A DNA stretch of 57,664 nt from Pilasporangium apinafurcum (lineage: Eukaryota; Oomycota; Peronosporomycetes; Pythiales; Pythiaceae): NCBI GenBank assembly GCA_001600495.1, contig BCKE01000011.1, positions 579,225 through 636,888 on the forward strand, read 5' to 3'. Shown here in pieces: positions 10,010 to 20,717 of the stretch (position 1 is the stretch's first letter; every line of letters begins with the position of its first letter). Below the pieces are notes generated by a model that was not told the DNA's origin, made no database searches, and saw only the letters and a list, made by a program, of their open reading frames with translations. A program made the position numbers and the translations under genes.

Positions 10010-12001
10010 TTACGTTGAACCATATTGTTGCTGCTGCTGAACTGAAGCGAATGGCGCGGTTTGTATTGGCTCAAAGCCACGTCTCGTTCGATGATGGACT
10101 TTATTCTTGTAGTAAACTGTAAGAGCGAGCAGTACTCCAAAGCAGCACAGAATCAGCGAACCTGATCTATCAACACCCTTCGAGATTGACGTGCTTGCCT
10201 GGTGGATGGGTGGTGTCCACGGGTGTCTTGGTTGACACAATGGTGGTTTAGCATCATGAATGCACGTGCATTTCGCACCGGGGCCGGGATCGCACCATCC
10301 ATGCCCCGAACAGAACGGTGTCAGCCAGCCACCAGTGACGGAGGTGCCTGTGGACAGCCAACACGGATCAATTGACCGAGTATCCAACGACTCATTGGTT
10401 AAAGCTTCACATTCTTCCCCAGAAAACGACTCCCGAATCGGTGGGAACGTTACGGAATTGATGTACTTGTCTGGATCACTTAAGCATCCGCTGTCGCTAC
10501 CATCCGCAGCGCAATTGTATTCAGGCAGCGTACCTAACGGCACAAACAAGATTGGATCATCGAGTTTGCGGTAAAATTTGCCAATATTTGCATCCATCCA
10601 TTGAGCACGAAGCAACACCGTTTGCTCCAGTTTCATCACAAATTCGTCATATGTCTCGCCTCCACTTTTCACGTTGGCGCACTGTAGCTCGGCACTGCGC
10701 CAATCCTCGGCGCAATACTCTAATTGTCGGCGAATGGGTAACGCGCTTGCATTGAGAAATGTCCGGATGGATAAGTCACTCCATTGACCTTGTCGTAATT
10801 CCCGCCAGCGCTGTTGGATCAATGCCACAAACTTGTAATTGCACATCAGCCGTTGCCAGAGCGGGTGGATCTTGTAGAGCCAATCTTGTTGGTTCGCACC
10901 TTGTCCATACGCCAAATTGAAATCCCACACGGGGCCAGCTTCGATCGGGTGGTCTCGGTCTTTGAAGAAATACGTACTTTTTCGGTAGGCATCCGTGTTC
11001 TGCGACATCTCTGAATGCAACCAATAGTCCACAAACGAACCGAGATCCAAATGTAGCTCTAGATCGTCTGGCTGAGTCATGTTTTCATATAAATACCGAT
11101 ATAGTTGAGGCAATGGACCGGTTTGCGGGTCGACAAAGTAATCGCGCATGGTCTGCGTCATGTTCTCTGCTGGTGGGAACATCAACACCGGTCGTTGCCC
11201 CGAACCGAACCCCATCTGATACTTGTCCATAACTACATTTGGTGAGTACACACCATAGTCCAATGGATTGATCTGCCACGCCCATCCGCCACCTAGCTGG
11301 TCTTTCGCGCACGTATGGTCCAGCCTTGCAAGCCCCACGCGATTGTGACTGTATGAAATCTTCTCCAGTGCCAGGTAAATGCCTTGATGCTCGAGCAATG
11401 CCCCAGGCTTTTTGCTGACAAAGACGACGACATGACGCGTCCTTGGTGAATACCGCTGGGTGCCACGAAACAACCAGTGCGCAAGATGGTTTCGCAACAA
11501 TGTCCCGTCAACAAACGGTCCATTCAACACAAATGATTTCTCTTCCGGAAACCCAAGGAACTTATCGGCACCTGACTTAAAATGGATACCGAATTGATGC
11601 TTGCTGAAATGCAGACTGGACTGTCCGCGATAATGGACATCCGACAAATGCACAGCCGTACGTTCATCAGATAAACAGTTCAAACTTCCGTTGCTCCAAT
11701 CGATCACCTCGATATTGCCCTCTACGGGTTCTTTCATGCAATTTGTTGCTGGATATGGCGCTTGAGTACATGATGATGATGGAAATGACTTGCTCGTCGG
11801 AGACACGATCACAATCGGCAGTTCAAAGCATGCTACAAAGAGAATTAATGCACAATGAGATCATTATTCTAGCGAGTTTCTGCTATAAGCACAAAGATAC
11901 TTACTGCTGTTGAATCGATTCGATAGATTCATGGCCCCTGACACCCAAGTGAATTGAGAAAGCAAATGGAGTGCTACACAAAAGCGTAATATCCGCTTCA
12001 T
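10010..12001 (-). CDS. CotH-kinase-like type I membrane protein, tandem copy 2
   Basis: Exon 1, 12001-11905, encodes the signal peptide MKRILRFCVALHLLSQFTWV. Exon 2, 11832-10010, follows a 72-base intron (GTAAGT...TTGTAG) in phase 1, giving about 639 residues. It carries the same core as its neighbours: VHYRGQSSLHFSKHQ, FVLNGPFVDGTLLRNHLAHW, QRYSPRTRHV, QGIYLALEKISY and GPVWDFNLAYGQGA. The EGF-like segment FCSGHGWCDPGPGAKCTC precedes a C-terminal helix (LILCCFGVLLALTVYY) and a Gln-rich tail. It should be exposed at the cell surface or in the secretory system. It sits between copies 1 and 3 in the same orientation, so unequal crossing-over is the likely origin. Confidence 0.86.
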
Positions 12002-12307
12002 AGTCAAACTTCGACTGAGTGCAATTCGTTCATGTCGGTTCGATAATAGATTTCGACCATGGAACATGTCTCTCACAAGCATCTATGGACATCTCAAACT
12101 GTCGTATACCATCTTGGAAAAGAATTCTGTACCTCGTCCCAGTTCACATAAACGCATGCAGACAATCAACGTGGATGAAACTAGAAATGAAATTATCAAA
12201 AAGATGCAAGCAGACGGTTCAGCTTGAAAAAATGACTAATGTAGGCGATTCCAAGGCGCAATACTTGGTAAAAATGATGGATTCCTTGTAACTCACATAC
12301 AATATTG

Positions 12308-14304
12308 CTATGAGGATTGTCTTCGTTCAACTTTCTGGAGCAAAGGTTGCGATTCCCCGGCTTGACTTTTGCGACGGAGGCGCATAATTGCTACCAGTGC
12401 GACGAAAACAACACAAGCAAGTAAGAGCAATCCAAAATGTACTTCATTTCCACGACGCATGGATGATACAACATTCATCGACATTGAAGAAGTGTTGGTA
12501 AAGTCAGGAGCGATTGTTATAGGGGCATCCCTGCGTGCACACGTTGGAGGCTTCCTTCCTTCTGTGCAGGTACATACAGCATTTGGGCCAGGTGGACAAA
12601 AACCATATCCTGAGCAAAATGGAGTCAGCGATCCTTCCGTAAGATACGTTCCGGCAGCCAACCAGCACGGGTCGAGCGACGTTTCTTCCAGATTGTAACT
12701 CGATTTGATGGATGCTTTGCAAGGCTTCCCATCGTACGGTGTTCGAATAGGCGGAAACTCAATTTGGGCAATATATTTTTGTGGGTCCTTGATGCATCCA
12801 TCGTCCTTCCCATCTGCAGCGCAATTGTACGCTGGCAAAGGTCCCACAGGAACACAAAGAGTGGGGTCTAGCTGTTTATAAAAAGTTCCCACATTCTTGT
12901 CTATCCATGATGCGCGTTTAAGAACTGCGTGAAGGAGTTGATCAACGTGATCTTGGTAGCTTCCACTCACTTGAACACTGGCACATTGGATATTATCACT
13001 CGTCCAGTCCCTGCAATGTTGAAGTTGACGATGAATTGGCTGCGCGCTGTTATTGATGAACGTTTGGATCGAGTCATCACTCCACACATCCTTGCGCAGT
13101 TGTCTCCAGCGCTTTTGAATCAATCCTGCCATTTTGTAATTGCACATCAATCGTTTCCAGAACGTATGGGGCTTATATAGCCAATCCTCTTGATTTGCGC
13201 CACGACCATACGCCAGATTGAAATCCCAGACTGGACCTGCATTAATGGGTTGATCGCGATCTTTGAAGAAATACGCGCTTCTCCGATATGCATCAGAATC
13301 CTGCGACAGCTCTGTATGCAAGAAATAGTCGACAAACGAACCAATGTCGATATGGTCTTCGAGCTGGTCTGGATTGGTCATATTTTCGTAAAGGTACTTG
13401 AATAATTTGGGTAATGGTCCAGTTTCGGTGTCCACAAAGTAATTTCGCATCGTCTGGGTCATTTGGTTGGGATTTGGATACATTAACACTGGTCGTTCGC
13501 CTGAACCGAACATGGTCTGGTACTTGTCCGTAACAATGTTGGGTGAATATGTACCATAATTTGCAGGATTGTTCTGCCACGCCCATCCTCCATTAAGCTG
13601 GTTCTCTCTGCAGGAATTGTCCAGTACTGCCAATCCGACACGCTTTGGACCATAGGAGATTTTCTCTAGGGCAATGTAGATTCCTTTGTATACGGGGTCA
13701 AAATCTCCTGGATCTAATCGATCGCGGATGAACACCACAATGTGCCGTGTTCGTGGAGAATAGCGCTGCGTGCCGCGGAACATCCAATGCGCCAGGTGGT
13801 TGCGAATCAAGCTACCGTCAATGTATGGACCGTTCAACACATATTTACGATCCGCTGGAAACCCAAGAAATGCGCCGTCTTGCTTGAGGTTGACCGCCAT
13901 CTGATGCTTCTTAGCATGCAAAGTGGATTGACCACGGTAATGCACCATAGCGCTGTATTTCGCCGTGCGGTTAGCGTACAAGCAATTTAACTTTCCGGCC
14001 TTGTTGTCGATCACTTCGATATTCGCCTCCACAGGCTTTTTCATACAATCCAGTGCGGGAAATCGAGGTTGGTTGCAGGTCTCTGTCGGTAATTTCTCGG
14101 AAGTCGGTGACACCACCACAATTGGCAACTCAAAACACGCTAACAAATAAGGATTCATGCGATAGGTATAAATTTACATAGCAAAGCACGATATGCGTGA
14201 ATGATCTTACTTTTGTCGTAATGTGTATCCTCAGGCGTCTTCCTGCTTAGCGTTCCCATTATCATCATCATGAATAGCATCACGATCTGTCTCCATTCCT
14301 TCAT
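12308..14304 (-). CDS. CotH-kinase-like type I membrane protein, tandem copy 3
   Basis: Exon 1, 14304-14211, encodes MKEWRQIVMLFMMMIMG, a signal peptide. Exon 2 is 14139-12308, joined in phase 1 over a 71-base intron, giving about 641 residues. Core motifs match copies 1 and 2: VHYRGQSTLHAKKHQ, YVLNGPYIDGSLIRNHLAHW, KGIYIALEKISYG and GPVWDFNLAYGRGA. A Cys-rich EGF-like module follows (FCSGYGFCPPGPNAVCTC), then a C-terminal membrane helix (FGLLLLACVVFVALVAIM) and a basic cytoplasmic tail. Copies 2 and 3 look closer to each other than to copy 1. Upstream sequence (14305-14599) is short and must hold its promoter and the 3' end of the next gene. Confidence 0.86.
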
Positions 14305-14599
14305 GGTGCTTCTTTCACGAATAATTGATAATGAAGTAGATTGACAAAATCTTTTGGAAGAAAGCAAACTACGCAGTTGGGTGATGGCAGAAGAACAAAT
14401 TCCGAGTGCGACAAAGTGACACACAGGCTACGAATGCGCTTCATCCAGCACCAGATCTACTTCAACGGATCTTGCCATCTTCCACCGGATAACCACATTC
14501 ATATCCGGATCACCATCTCCCAACGGTTTGTCGTTTATTTTATGTTCCGCATGGCCGTTGCTCCTTCAACGTGATAGCCTTCGAAAGATCTTCTTATGA

Positions 14600-16817
14600 T
14601 CAATTGGTAAAGGTGAGCATTTTCATCAACGCTTTAGCAGTTTTTGCTACGGAATCATTATTTGCTTGATCAAATTCTGTCGCGGATGAGAGATAGTATA
14701 ACACGGACAGAAAGGCGTGTTCATGGTCGGCGCCATCCAATTCGGCTGAAAGATCCACATATCTCACGAGTAGCACAACTAAAGTGAATGCATCCTGGAT
14801 GAGGTTCTTCGAAAGCAATGGATCATGTGGGTGGAAATTCTTCGAAATAGTTACCGCCTTGTGCGCATTCATGGTACGCGCATCAAACGTCTCACGGTGG
14901 AGCAGCTGCGCGATGTAGAAGACTACTGATCGATGACCGTCAGCGTCGTTAACATGACCGCGTGTGTTTTCCAGTACGAAGCGCGTGCCTGTGGATGGCA
15001 GAGCCATAATTATGGACAAAAACACGTGAATTACTTGTCGCTGGAGCATTTTCATCTCACGAGTGAGCGGCTCCGGTTGGGCAAGCAGCTTAGCACAGCG
15101 GTTAAACAGTAGTGATTTCTTCGCGGACGCCTCAACCTCGCGAAATATATCGCTGAAGTGAAGCAGTTGCGAAAGAATGTTGAGCGCCTTTAGTTTTGCT
15201 AATGGCAGACTCTTTGGTGCAAGCACAATCTCTTGGATAACGTTTCCGGTCAGTAGGGGCTTGAAATCTGGCTGGGAGTTCGGATTAGCGATGCCGAGGT
15301 CCACCCAATAGGAAAGCACACACATCCCACTTTCCAGGACTGTCGCATCATTCAAATGATTCTTGATCACACGGCACAATGCACTAAGCAACTTTGCCCT
15401 CATTTGCTTTTGGTCAGATGCACGCTCTACGGATGACGATGTGGCATCAAATGATGTTTTGTGGTCGTTCCGCGATGATAAATAGTCTTCCAAGGACGCA
15501 AAGTGAAGTCCAGGCAATGTGACGCGCGGATGTTCCATCAGATTTTCGGATGTTGATATAGTATGATTTGGATTCATTTCACTTGGAGTGTCGGAGGGAG
15601 TGGCCGTGATGAGCAGAAACTGCTGGAGTCGTTCGCTATGATGCATCATGCAATAAAGCACACGCATGATGCTTACTAGAATCTCAGGTTCCAAATCTGT
15701 CGGTGCAGCAAGGTGTCTGATAAAAACTGGCACAAGCTCTATCACTGATGCTTCCCCAGCAAGCATTTTTCCTAATGTATCGTACAACTCTTTCGCGCGT
15801 TCACTAGCAAACGCAACTTGAGTTTGCGTGGCCTCCATCGTAAAGCTAAGCAGCGAAGCCTGCGCTTGAGCATGAGCCTGGCCCGCAATCTGAGAGAACA
15901 CACTCTGTGAGAACCCCAGCGGCTGTGTGGCGGAGCCTGTACCAGTTTCATTGTGTTGATCGAGCGGAGCCGTTTGTGTAAAACTTGGTTTGCTGCTATG
16001 TGAAGCGACTGTGAACTGTTCCGAAGCGGGCTCGACAATGCTATTTGCAATAGAAGTACTTCCATTCAGCAACGTCAGTAGATCCCGTGAAAAACTATTC
16101 ACCATTTTCGATATCAACTCAGAGTTTTCCTACTCATTTCACACACCTGTTATTGCAAATATGGCCAATAAAACAAATAGAATTGAGATATATGTAAATA
16201 AAGCACCTTTGCATATCCGTTTGTGTCTTCGAGTGGTTCTGTCTGCACAGCCATCGAGGTCGTGGCTGTCGATTTCTTTGCAGGCATGCGAGTTGCCATT
16301 AACGACTGACTTGCGGCAACCATCACACTCTCATGCTTGCGCTTTTTCGTAGCCAGTAACCGCTTCTCCGCATCCAGTCTTTTCTGCTCTAGCAGTTGTT
16401 TCTGCTGCAGCTCTTCCACCTCACGTAGAGCACGCAGCTTGACACGTTCGGCATTCTTCAACTGGTCTGTGAGGAACGCCATCTTTGATTCTAATGATGT
16501 AACTTGCTTGCGCATTTCCTCTTCTTTCTTTGTACTTGAATACTGGATTTCTGCTTCGATCGTCATCATATTCGCGCGCAAATCGAAATTATCTTCTTCA
16601 GCTTCGCTAAGCTTCGCACGCAGGATCTGCACCATGCCATCGGCCTCTCCTTTCTCGCGCTGGAGCCGTGCAAGCTCTTCCTGGAGAACCTATGTCATAC
16701 AGATAGCGTGGGCACACACAGAGAGATAAATATATTAGTTCGTATAGGCACGTATAGACAGGATGCGGAAGAAGATCATGAAGCCCACACCCGCACATTC
16801 TCGTTGCCGCCAAACAT
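14600..16817 (-). CDS. Coiled-coil and helical-repeat protein, probably ATRIP-like checkpoint adaptor
   Basis: Three exons fit: 16817-16791 (MFGGNENVR), 16689-16207 and 16129-14600. All junctions are in phase 0, with introns of 101 and 77 bases, giving about 680 residues. Exon 2 is a long coiled coil (EELARLQREKGEADG, then LRAKLSEAEEDNFDLRANMM and heptads to residue 125). A basic patch (RKH, PAKKS) follows. Exon 3 is a mainly helical domain without enzyme motifs. A short N-terminus, a coiled coil with a G-E-x-x-x-x-x-x-L-R motif and a large alpha-helical C-terminus is the layout of ATRIP, the partner that brings ATR kinase to RPA-coated DNA. The match is by architecture, not strong identity. 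The tiny first exon is uncertain and an upstream exon is possible. Confidence 0.5.
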
Positions 16818-17157
16818 TTCTTGACTGCGTGCACAAATGCAACTTATGACAGATGAGTCGTTAAGTTCGCATTGGACAAAGCGAACTTACTATAATTGTA
16901 CCTCGATTTAAGGACATGATGACACTTAAAATAGCTATATGTACTTTCTCTTAACAAACAGGTATACGGTTGCCAGCTTGGTCGGGCATAAAAAGCAGGG
17001 GTAGTGGAATCCATTATTTAACATGTCACATATCAGTTACGGGTCAATTTCAAATCCCCTTCAACTTTGATGACCAGCAGTCCAAAATTAGCGAAGAGCA
17101 TCAAGACATCGATCAATCGTTACCTGCCACTCCATCAATCAATCTCTCCATCAAACC
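16818..17157. promoter_or_regulatory. Divergent promoter region, ATRIP-like and betaine-aldehyde dehydrogenase genes
   Basis: 340 bases separate the two start codons, which point away from each other. No TATA or named operator is certain. The run CACTCCATCAATCAATCTCT and related pyrimidine-rich sequence just before the ATG at 17158 resembles the initiator-type context of oomycete starts. This is a positional inference only. Confidence 0.35.
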
Positions 17158-18642
17158 ATGGCAGCCATACGTCGAGTCCGGTCCTTCGTCAATGGGAAAT
17201 ACGTCGCCGATAGCGGTCGTTCTGCACCTGTAACGACACTCTTGAATGCCACAACGCGTCAACCTGAGTCAGAATTCCAACACGCGGACGCCCAAGTTGT
17301 CAATACCGCAGTCACCGGCGCAACGACGGCGCAAAAGCATTGGAAGGAGCTGTCACCAACGGAACGTGGTGCAATTCTGCGCCGCGCGGCCGATATTTTG
17401 ACAAGTAACAATGATCGCATCGCGAAATTAGAGACCATTGACACGGGTCGCCCGATCGCTGAGACCTCCGTCGTGGATGTCGTGAGTGCAGTTGACTGTC
17501 TGAACTACTATGGCGGTGTGTGTCCATCAATTGGTGGTCAGATGTTGGGGCTTTCTGGTGGTAGTTGGGCGTACACGCGACGTGAGCCGTTGGGTGTGAC
17601 TGCGGGCATTGGCGCATGGAATTATCCACTGCAGAGTGCAGCTTGGAAATCAGCACCCGCGCTTGCGTTTGGAAATTCGATGGTGTTCAAGCCATCCGAA
17701 GAAACGCCGCTATCAGCGCTGCAACTTGCTGAGGCGTACATGGAAGCTGGTGTACCCGAAGGTGTGTTCAATGTCGTGCTTGGTGCTGGTGACACCGGCA
17801 CTGCGTTGGTCAACCATCCAGGAATCGCGAAAGTATCGTTCACTGGGTCCGTGGCCACGGGTGCGAAAGTGTACGAAAGCGCTGCGCAAGGACTGAAGAA
17901 GGTAACGATGGAACTCGGTGGAAAATCGCCGCTAATCATTTTTGATGATGCCGATCTCGAGCAAGCAGTCAGTGGTGCAATGATGGCGAACTGGTATTCA
18001 TCCGGGCAGGTCTGTTCGAACGGCACGCGAGTCTTTGTGCAACGCCATATCTTTGATAAATTTGTGCATCGCCTACATGAACGCACGCTCAAATTGCGCA
18101 TCGGCGACCCGCTTAACCCAGAAACCGATATTGGCCCAATGATTCATGAAAAGCATATGCAGAAAGTCAAAGAGTACATCGCTAAGGGTGTGGCAGAAGG
18201 CGCAACCTTGCTCAAGGGTGGCGGTGAGCGGATTATGCCCTCAGAAGCGACCAAGGACGGTTTTTTCCTCACACCGGCGATTTTTGTGGACTGTAATGAT
18301 AGCATGTCGATCGTGAAAGAAGAGATTTTCGGCATGGTCATGTGCGTTTTACCATTTGACACCGAAGAAGAGGTACTAGAACGTGCGAATGCGACAGAGT
18401 TTGGTCTCTCTGCGGGTGTATTCACCAAGGATTTGCATCGCGCACACCGTATGGTCGCAAATTTGCAGGTTGGCACATCATGGATCAACAATTACAATCT
18501 TTCGCCTGTGGAATTGCCGTGGGGCGGCTTTAAAAAGTCAGGGTTAGGACGTGAGAATGGACTTGCAGGTATCGATTCCTGGACGCAGCTGAAGTCGGTG
18601 TACGTGGAGATGAACCAGGTGGAATGCCCATATCCACTATAG
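17158..18642 (+). CDS. betB: Betaine-aldehyde dehydrogenase (ALDH superfamily)
   Basis: Single-exon 494-residue protein. It has all ALDH landmarks: GIGAWNYPLQSAAWKSAPAL (substrate/cofactor entry), NSMVFKPSEETPLSAL, the Rossmann loop FTGSVATGAKV, the general-base Glu in VTMELGGKSPLIIFDDAD and the catalytic Cys in SSGQVCSNGTRVFVQ. The GQVC-x-NGTRVFV form and the ending ELPWGGFKKSGLGRENG are those of the BetB/ALDH9 group, which oxidises betaine aldehyde to glycine betaine with NAD(P)+, an osmoprotectant step. Length matches the family (about 490). There is no targeting peptide, so it is probably cytosolic. The lack of introns and the bacterial BetB-like motif could reflect old horizontal transfer, but that needs a tree. 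It converges on the ABC gene with 76 bases between stops. Confidence 0.9.
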   Translation: MAAIRRVRSFVNGKYVADSGRSAPVTTLLNATTRQPESEFQHADAQVVNTAVTGATTAQKHWKELSPTERGAILRRAADILTSNNDRIAKLETIDTGRPIAETSVVDVVSAVDCLNYYGGVCPSIGGQMLGLSGGSWAYTRREPLGVTAGIGAWNYPLQSAAWKSAPALAFGNSMVFKPSEETPLSALQLAEAYMEAGVPEGVFNVVLGAGDTGTALVNHPGIAKVSFTGSVATGAKVYESAAQGLKKVTMELGGKSPLIIFDDADLEQAVSGAMMANWYSSGQVCSNGTRVFVQRHIFDKFVHRLHERTLKLRIGDPLNPETDIGPMIHEKHMQKVKEYIAKGVAEGATLLKGGGERIMPSEATKDGFFLTPAIFVDCNDSMSIVKEEIFGMVMCVLPFDTEEEVLERANATEFGLSAGVFTKDLHRAHRMVANLQVGTSWINNYNLSPVELPWGGFKKSGLGRENGLAGIDSWTQLKSVYVEMNQVECPYPL

Positions 18643-18718
18643 GAGAGGAATAGCAACGAAGAAACATAGAAATCATTCAAAACATGATGGTGAAAATGTC
18701 TCTAATTTGTTATCTTGT

Positions 18719-20425
18719 CTATTTCTTGCCAGCAGTTTTGGCGGAGCGCTCTATCAGTTGTTTGTCTATAATCTCATAAATGCTGGAAAAGCATTCGGTG
18801 ATTTCGTCTTCGTGATGCGTGATCAAAATCAAATGTGTTGCATGAGCAGCGTATTTGCCGATGGCATCGATGACACGAAGTACATGTGCACGGTTAAATG
18901 GGTCCAATCCATGCGTAATTTCGTCCAAAATGAGCAGCGACGGACAGGATGCGATCACACGAGCGATTAGGACGAGTTTCTGTTCGCCCTGTGAAAGTTG
19001 TGTCAATGCACGGGTGAAGATGGAGGACGGAAGATTCAATAATTGTGCGGCGAGGTGCGCTTTGTCCAGCGAGGCAGCATTTTCCACAATAAGATCGAAT
19101 GCGGTGCGAGCCTCTCGATGATCGTCATGGATGTGCTGCTGTAACAATTGGATGTGCTGATCCGTAGAAATTGCTTCTACTGGCCGCATTGCTGTCTTAT
19201 CATTGGACAACTGGACACCATTCACATACACCTGACCTTCTCGCAATCCATGACCGGGCGTCTGCATCAATACACGCATGAGCGAGCTTTTTCCCGATCC
19301 GTTGGGGCCAAGTAATGCCCAATGTTGATGTCGCTGGCGCACAAAATCGACATTTTCTAGCAGCGTTCGCTTATCATCATAGGCAATAAACACTTGCTGT
19401 AGCTCAATTCCAGGTTTGTTTCTGTCGATGTTATTGGTCGCCTCATCCTCGTTGCCTTCTTCTCCAAATAGTTGTTGTACGAGTGAAATGAGCGCCTCTT
19501 CTTCCATCTTTGGTCTTTTTTGATCCTCATCTTCAAGAAATTCATGCAATCGCTGTAACATCGCATCTGGATTCTCCGAATCGTCCCACGGAACGATTTC
19601 GACTTCTGTCGACACAGTCGCCAGTTCTTCATTCTCTTTCACTGGTTTCTTTAGCAACACCATATGAGATAGAATCTCCTGAAATACTTGCTCCAATCGA
19701 TTTGCGACCAGTACAACCTGCGTCTTGTACGCAAACGCCTCGTTCCTGCCACCAGTATTGACCAATAGCCTCGTGAATCCACGCGTGAGCTGCCCCAGCA
19801 TCCACTCCAATTGCTTCCGCGCAGCTACATCCAATCCATCAAACGGCTGGTCCATCAGTAGCACCGATGCCTTGGGCACACGAAGCAGCGCCACAGCCAG
19901 CATCACCTTGCGAATCTCACCCGTCGACAGATGCCTCACATGCGACTCCCACACTGGATACAATCCCAACCGCACAATCAAATCGCGCGCATCCGGTGAT
20001 GCTACACCACCCAATACATTTGCAACGATACGATCGCCGTATTGTGCCACAAACTCGCGATGTGCATCCAAACTGAGCGTTTCGACGCGACATTTGCGCG
20101 TGGATTGTGCCAGTAATTGCTGCAGGAGCCGCGATTTCCCACTGCCATTGAGTCCTAGGAAGCAATGGACTTCATTGCGGTGGAGTGCGTAGTGCGGCGG
20201 GACCGCTAACACCGGCTCCTCTGGTTCTAATGATTGTGTCGGTTGTGCTGTGGTAGACGTAGAATGGTTGAGCGGTTTCGTTACTCGATTTCTTCGCGGA
20301 AAACTCGAGTCTGGTGCCCCTTGCTGCTGGGCAAAGGATCGCACATGCACACTAAGCGGATGATTATGCAATCGGCGCTGTGGGAGCGTGAGCAGAGTCG
20401 ATCTCAACCGCTTTGGCAACAGCAT
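18719..20425 (-). CDS. Twin ATP-binding-cassette protein (ModF-like), probably mitochondrial
   Basis: 568 residues in one exon from ATG 20425. The first 45 residues (MLLPKRLRSTLLTLPQRRLH and on) are Arg/Leu/Ser-rich with no acids, like a mitochondrial presequence. ABC domain 1 has Walker A GLNGSGKS near residue 93, signature LSTGEIRKVMLAVALL and Walker B VLLMDQPFDGLD. Domain 2 has Walker A GPNGSGKS near residue 375, signature LSQGEQKLVLIARVI and Walker B LLILDEITHGLD. There are no membrane segments, so it is a soluble ABC ATPase of the ModF/PhrA type. In domain 1 the residue after Walker B Asp is Gln rather than the catalytic Glu, while domain 2 keeps Glu. That suggests one degenerate and one active site. 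Substrate unknown. Confidence 0.85.
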   Translation of the reverse strand: MLLPKRLRSTLLTLPQRRLHNHPLSVHVRSFAQQQGAPDSSFPRRNRVTKPLNHSTSTTAQPTQSLEPEEPVLAVPPHYALHRNEVHCFLGLNGSGKSRLLQQLLAQSTRKCRVETLSLDAHREFVAQYGDRIVANVLGGVASPDARDLIVRLGLYPVWESHVRHLSTGEIRKVMLAVALLRVPKASVLLMDQPFDGLDVAARKQLEWMLGQLTRGFTRLLVNTGGRNEAFAYKTQVVLVANRLEQVFQEILSHMVLLKKPVKENEELATVSTEVEIVPWDDSENPDAMLQRLHEFLEDEDQKRPKMEEEALISLVQQLFGEEGNEDEATNNIDRNKPGIELQQVFIAYDDKRTLLENVDFVRQRHQHWALLGPNGSGKSSLMRVLMQTPGHGLREGQVYVNGVQLSNDKTAMRPVEAISTDQHIQLLQQHIHDDHREARTAFDLIVENAASLDKAHLAAQLLNLPSSIFTRALTQLSQGEQKLVLIARVIASCPSLLILDEITHGLDPFNRAHVLRVIDAIGKYAAHATHLILITHHEDEITECFSSIYEIIDKQLIERSAKTAGKK

Positions 20426-20717
20426 TCCTTGACCAATGCTGGTGGGACAAACTGAAAAATGTATTTGTGCATTGCTAACCCAAAATTATCTGTGTATTTA
20501 CACTTGATTTCTGAATGGAATATTTTGAGCAAATTTACTGTGAACCACAAAAATCTCAAAATATATGGATTGCGCAAATCTTGGCCTTCCTTTGCTCTCA
20601 TGAACATGATCAAGAGAGAACTCAGAATGAACACTGAATATTCATTGTATTAATGTGCTTGTATAAGTACCAATTCATCCACTTTTGCCATGATCTCTAA
20701 TATCAACTTTGCACCAA

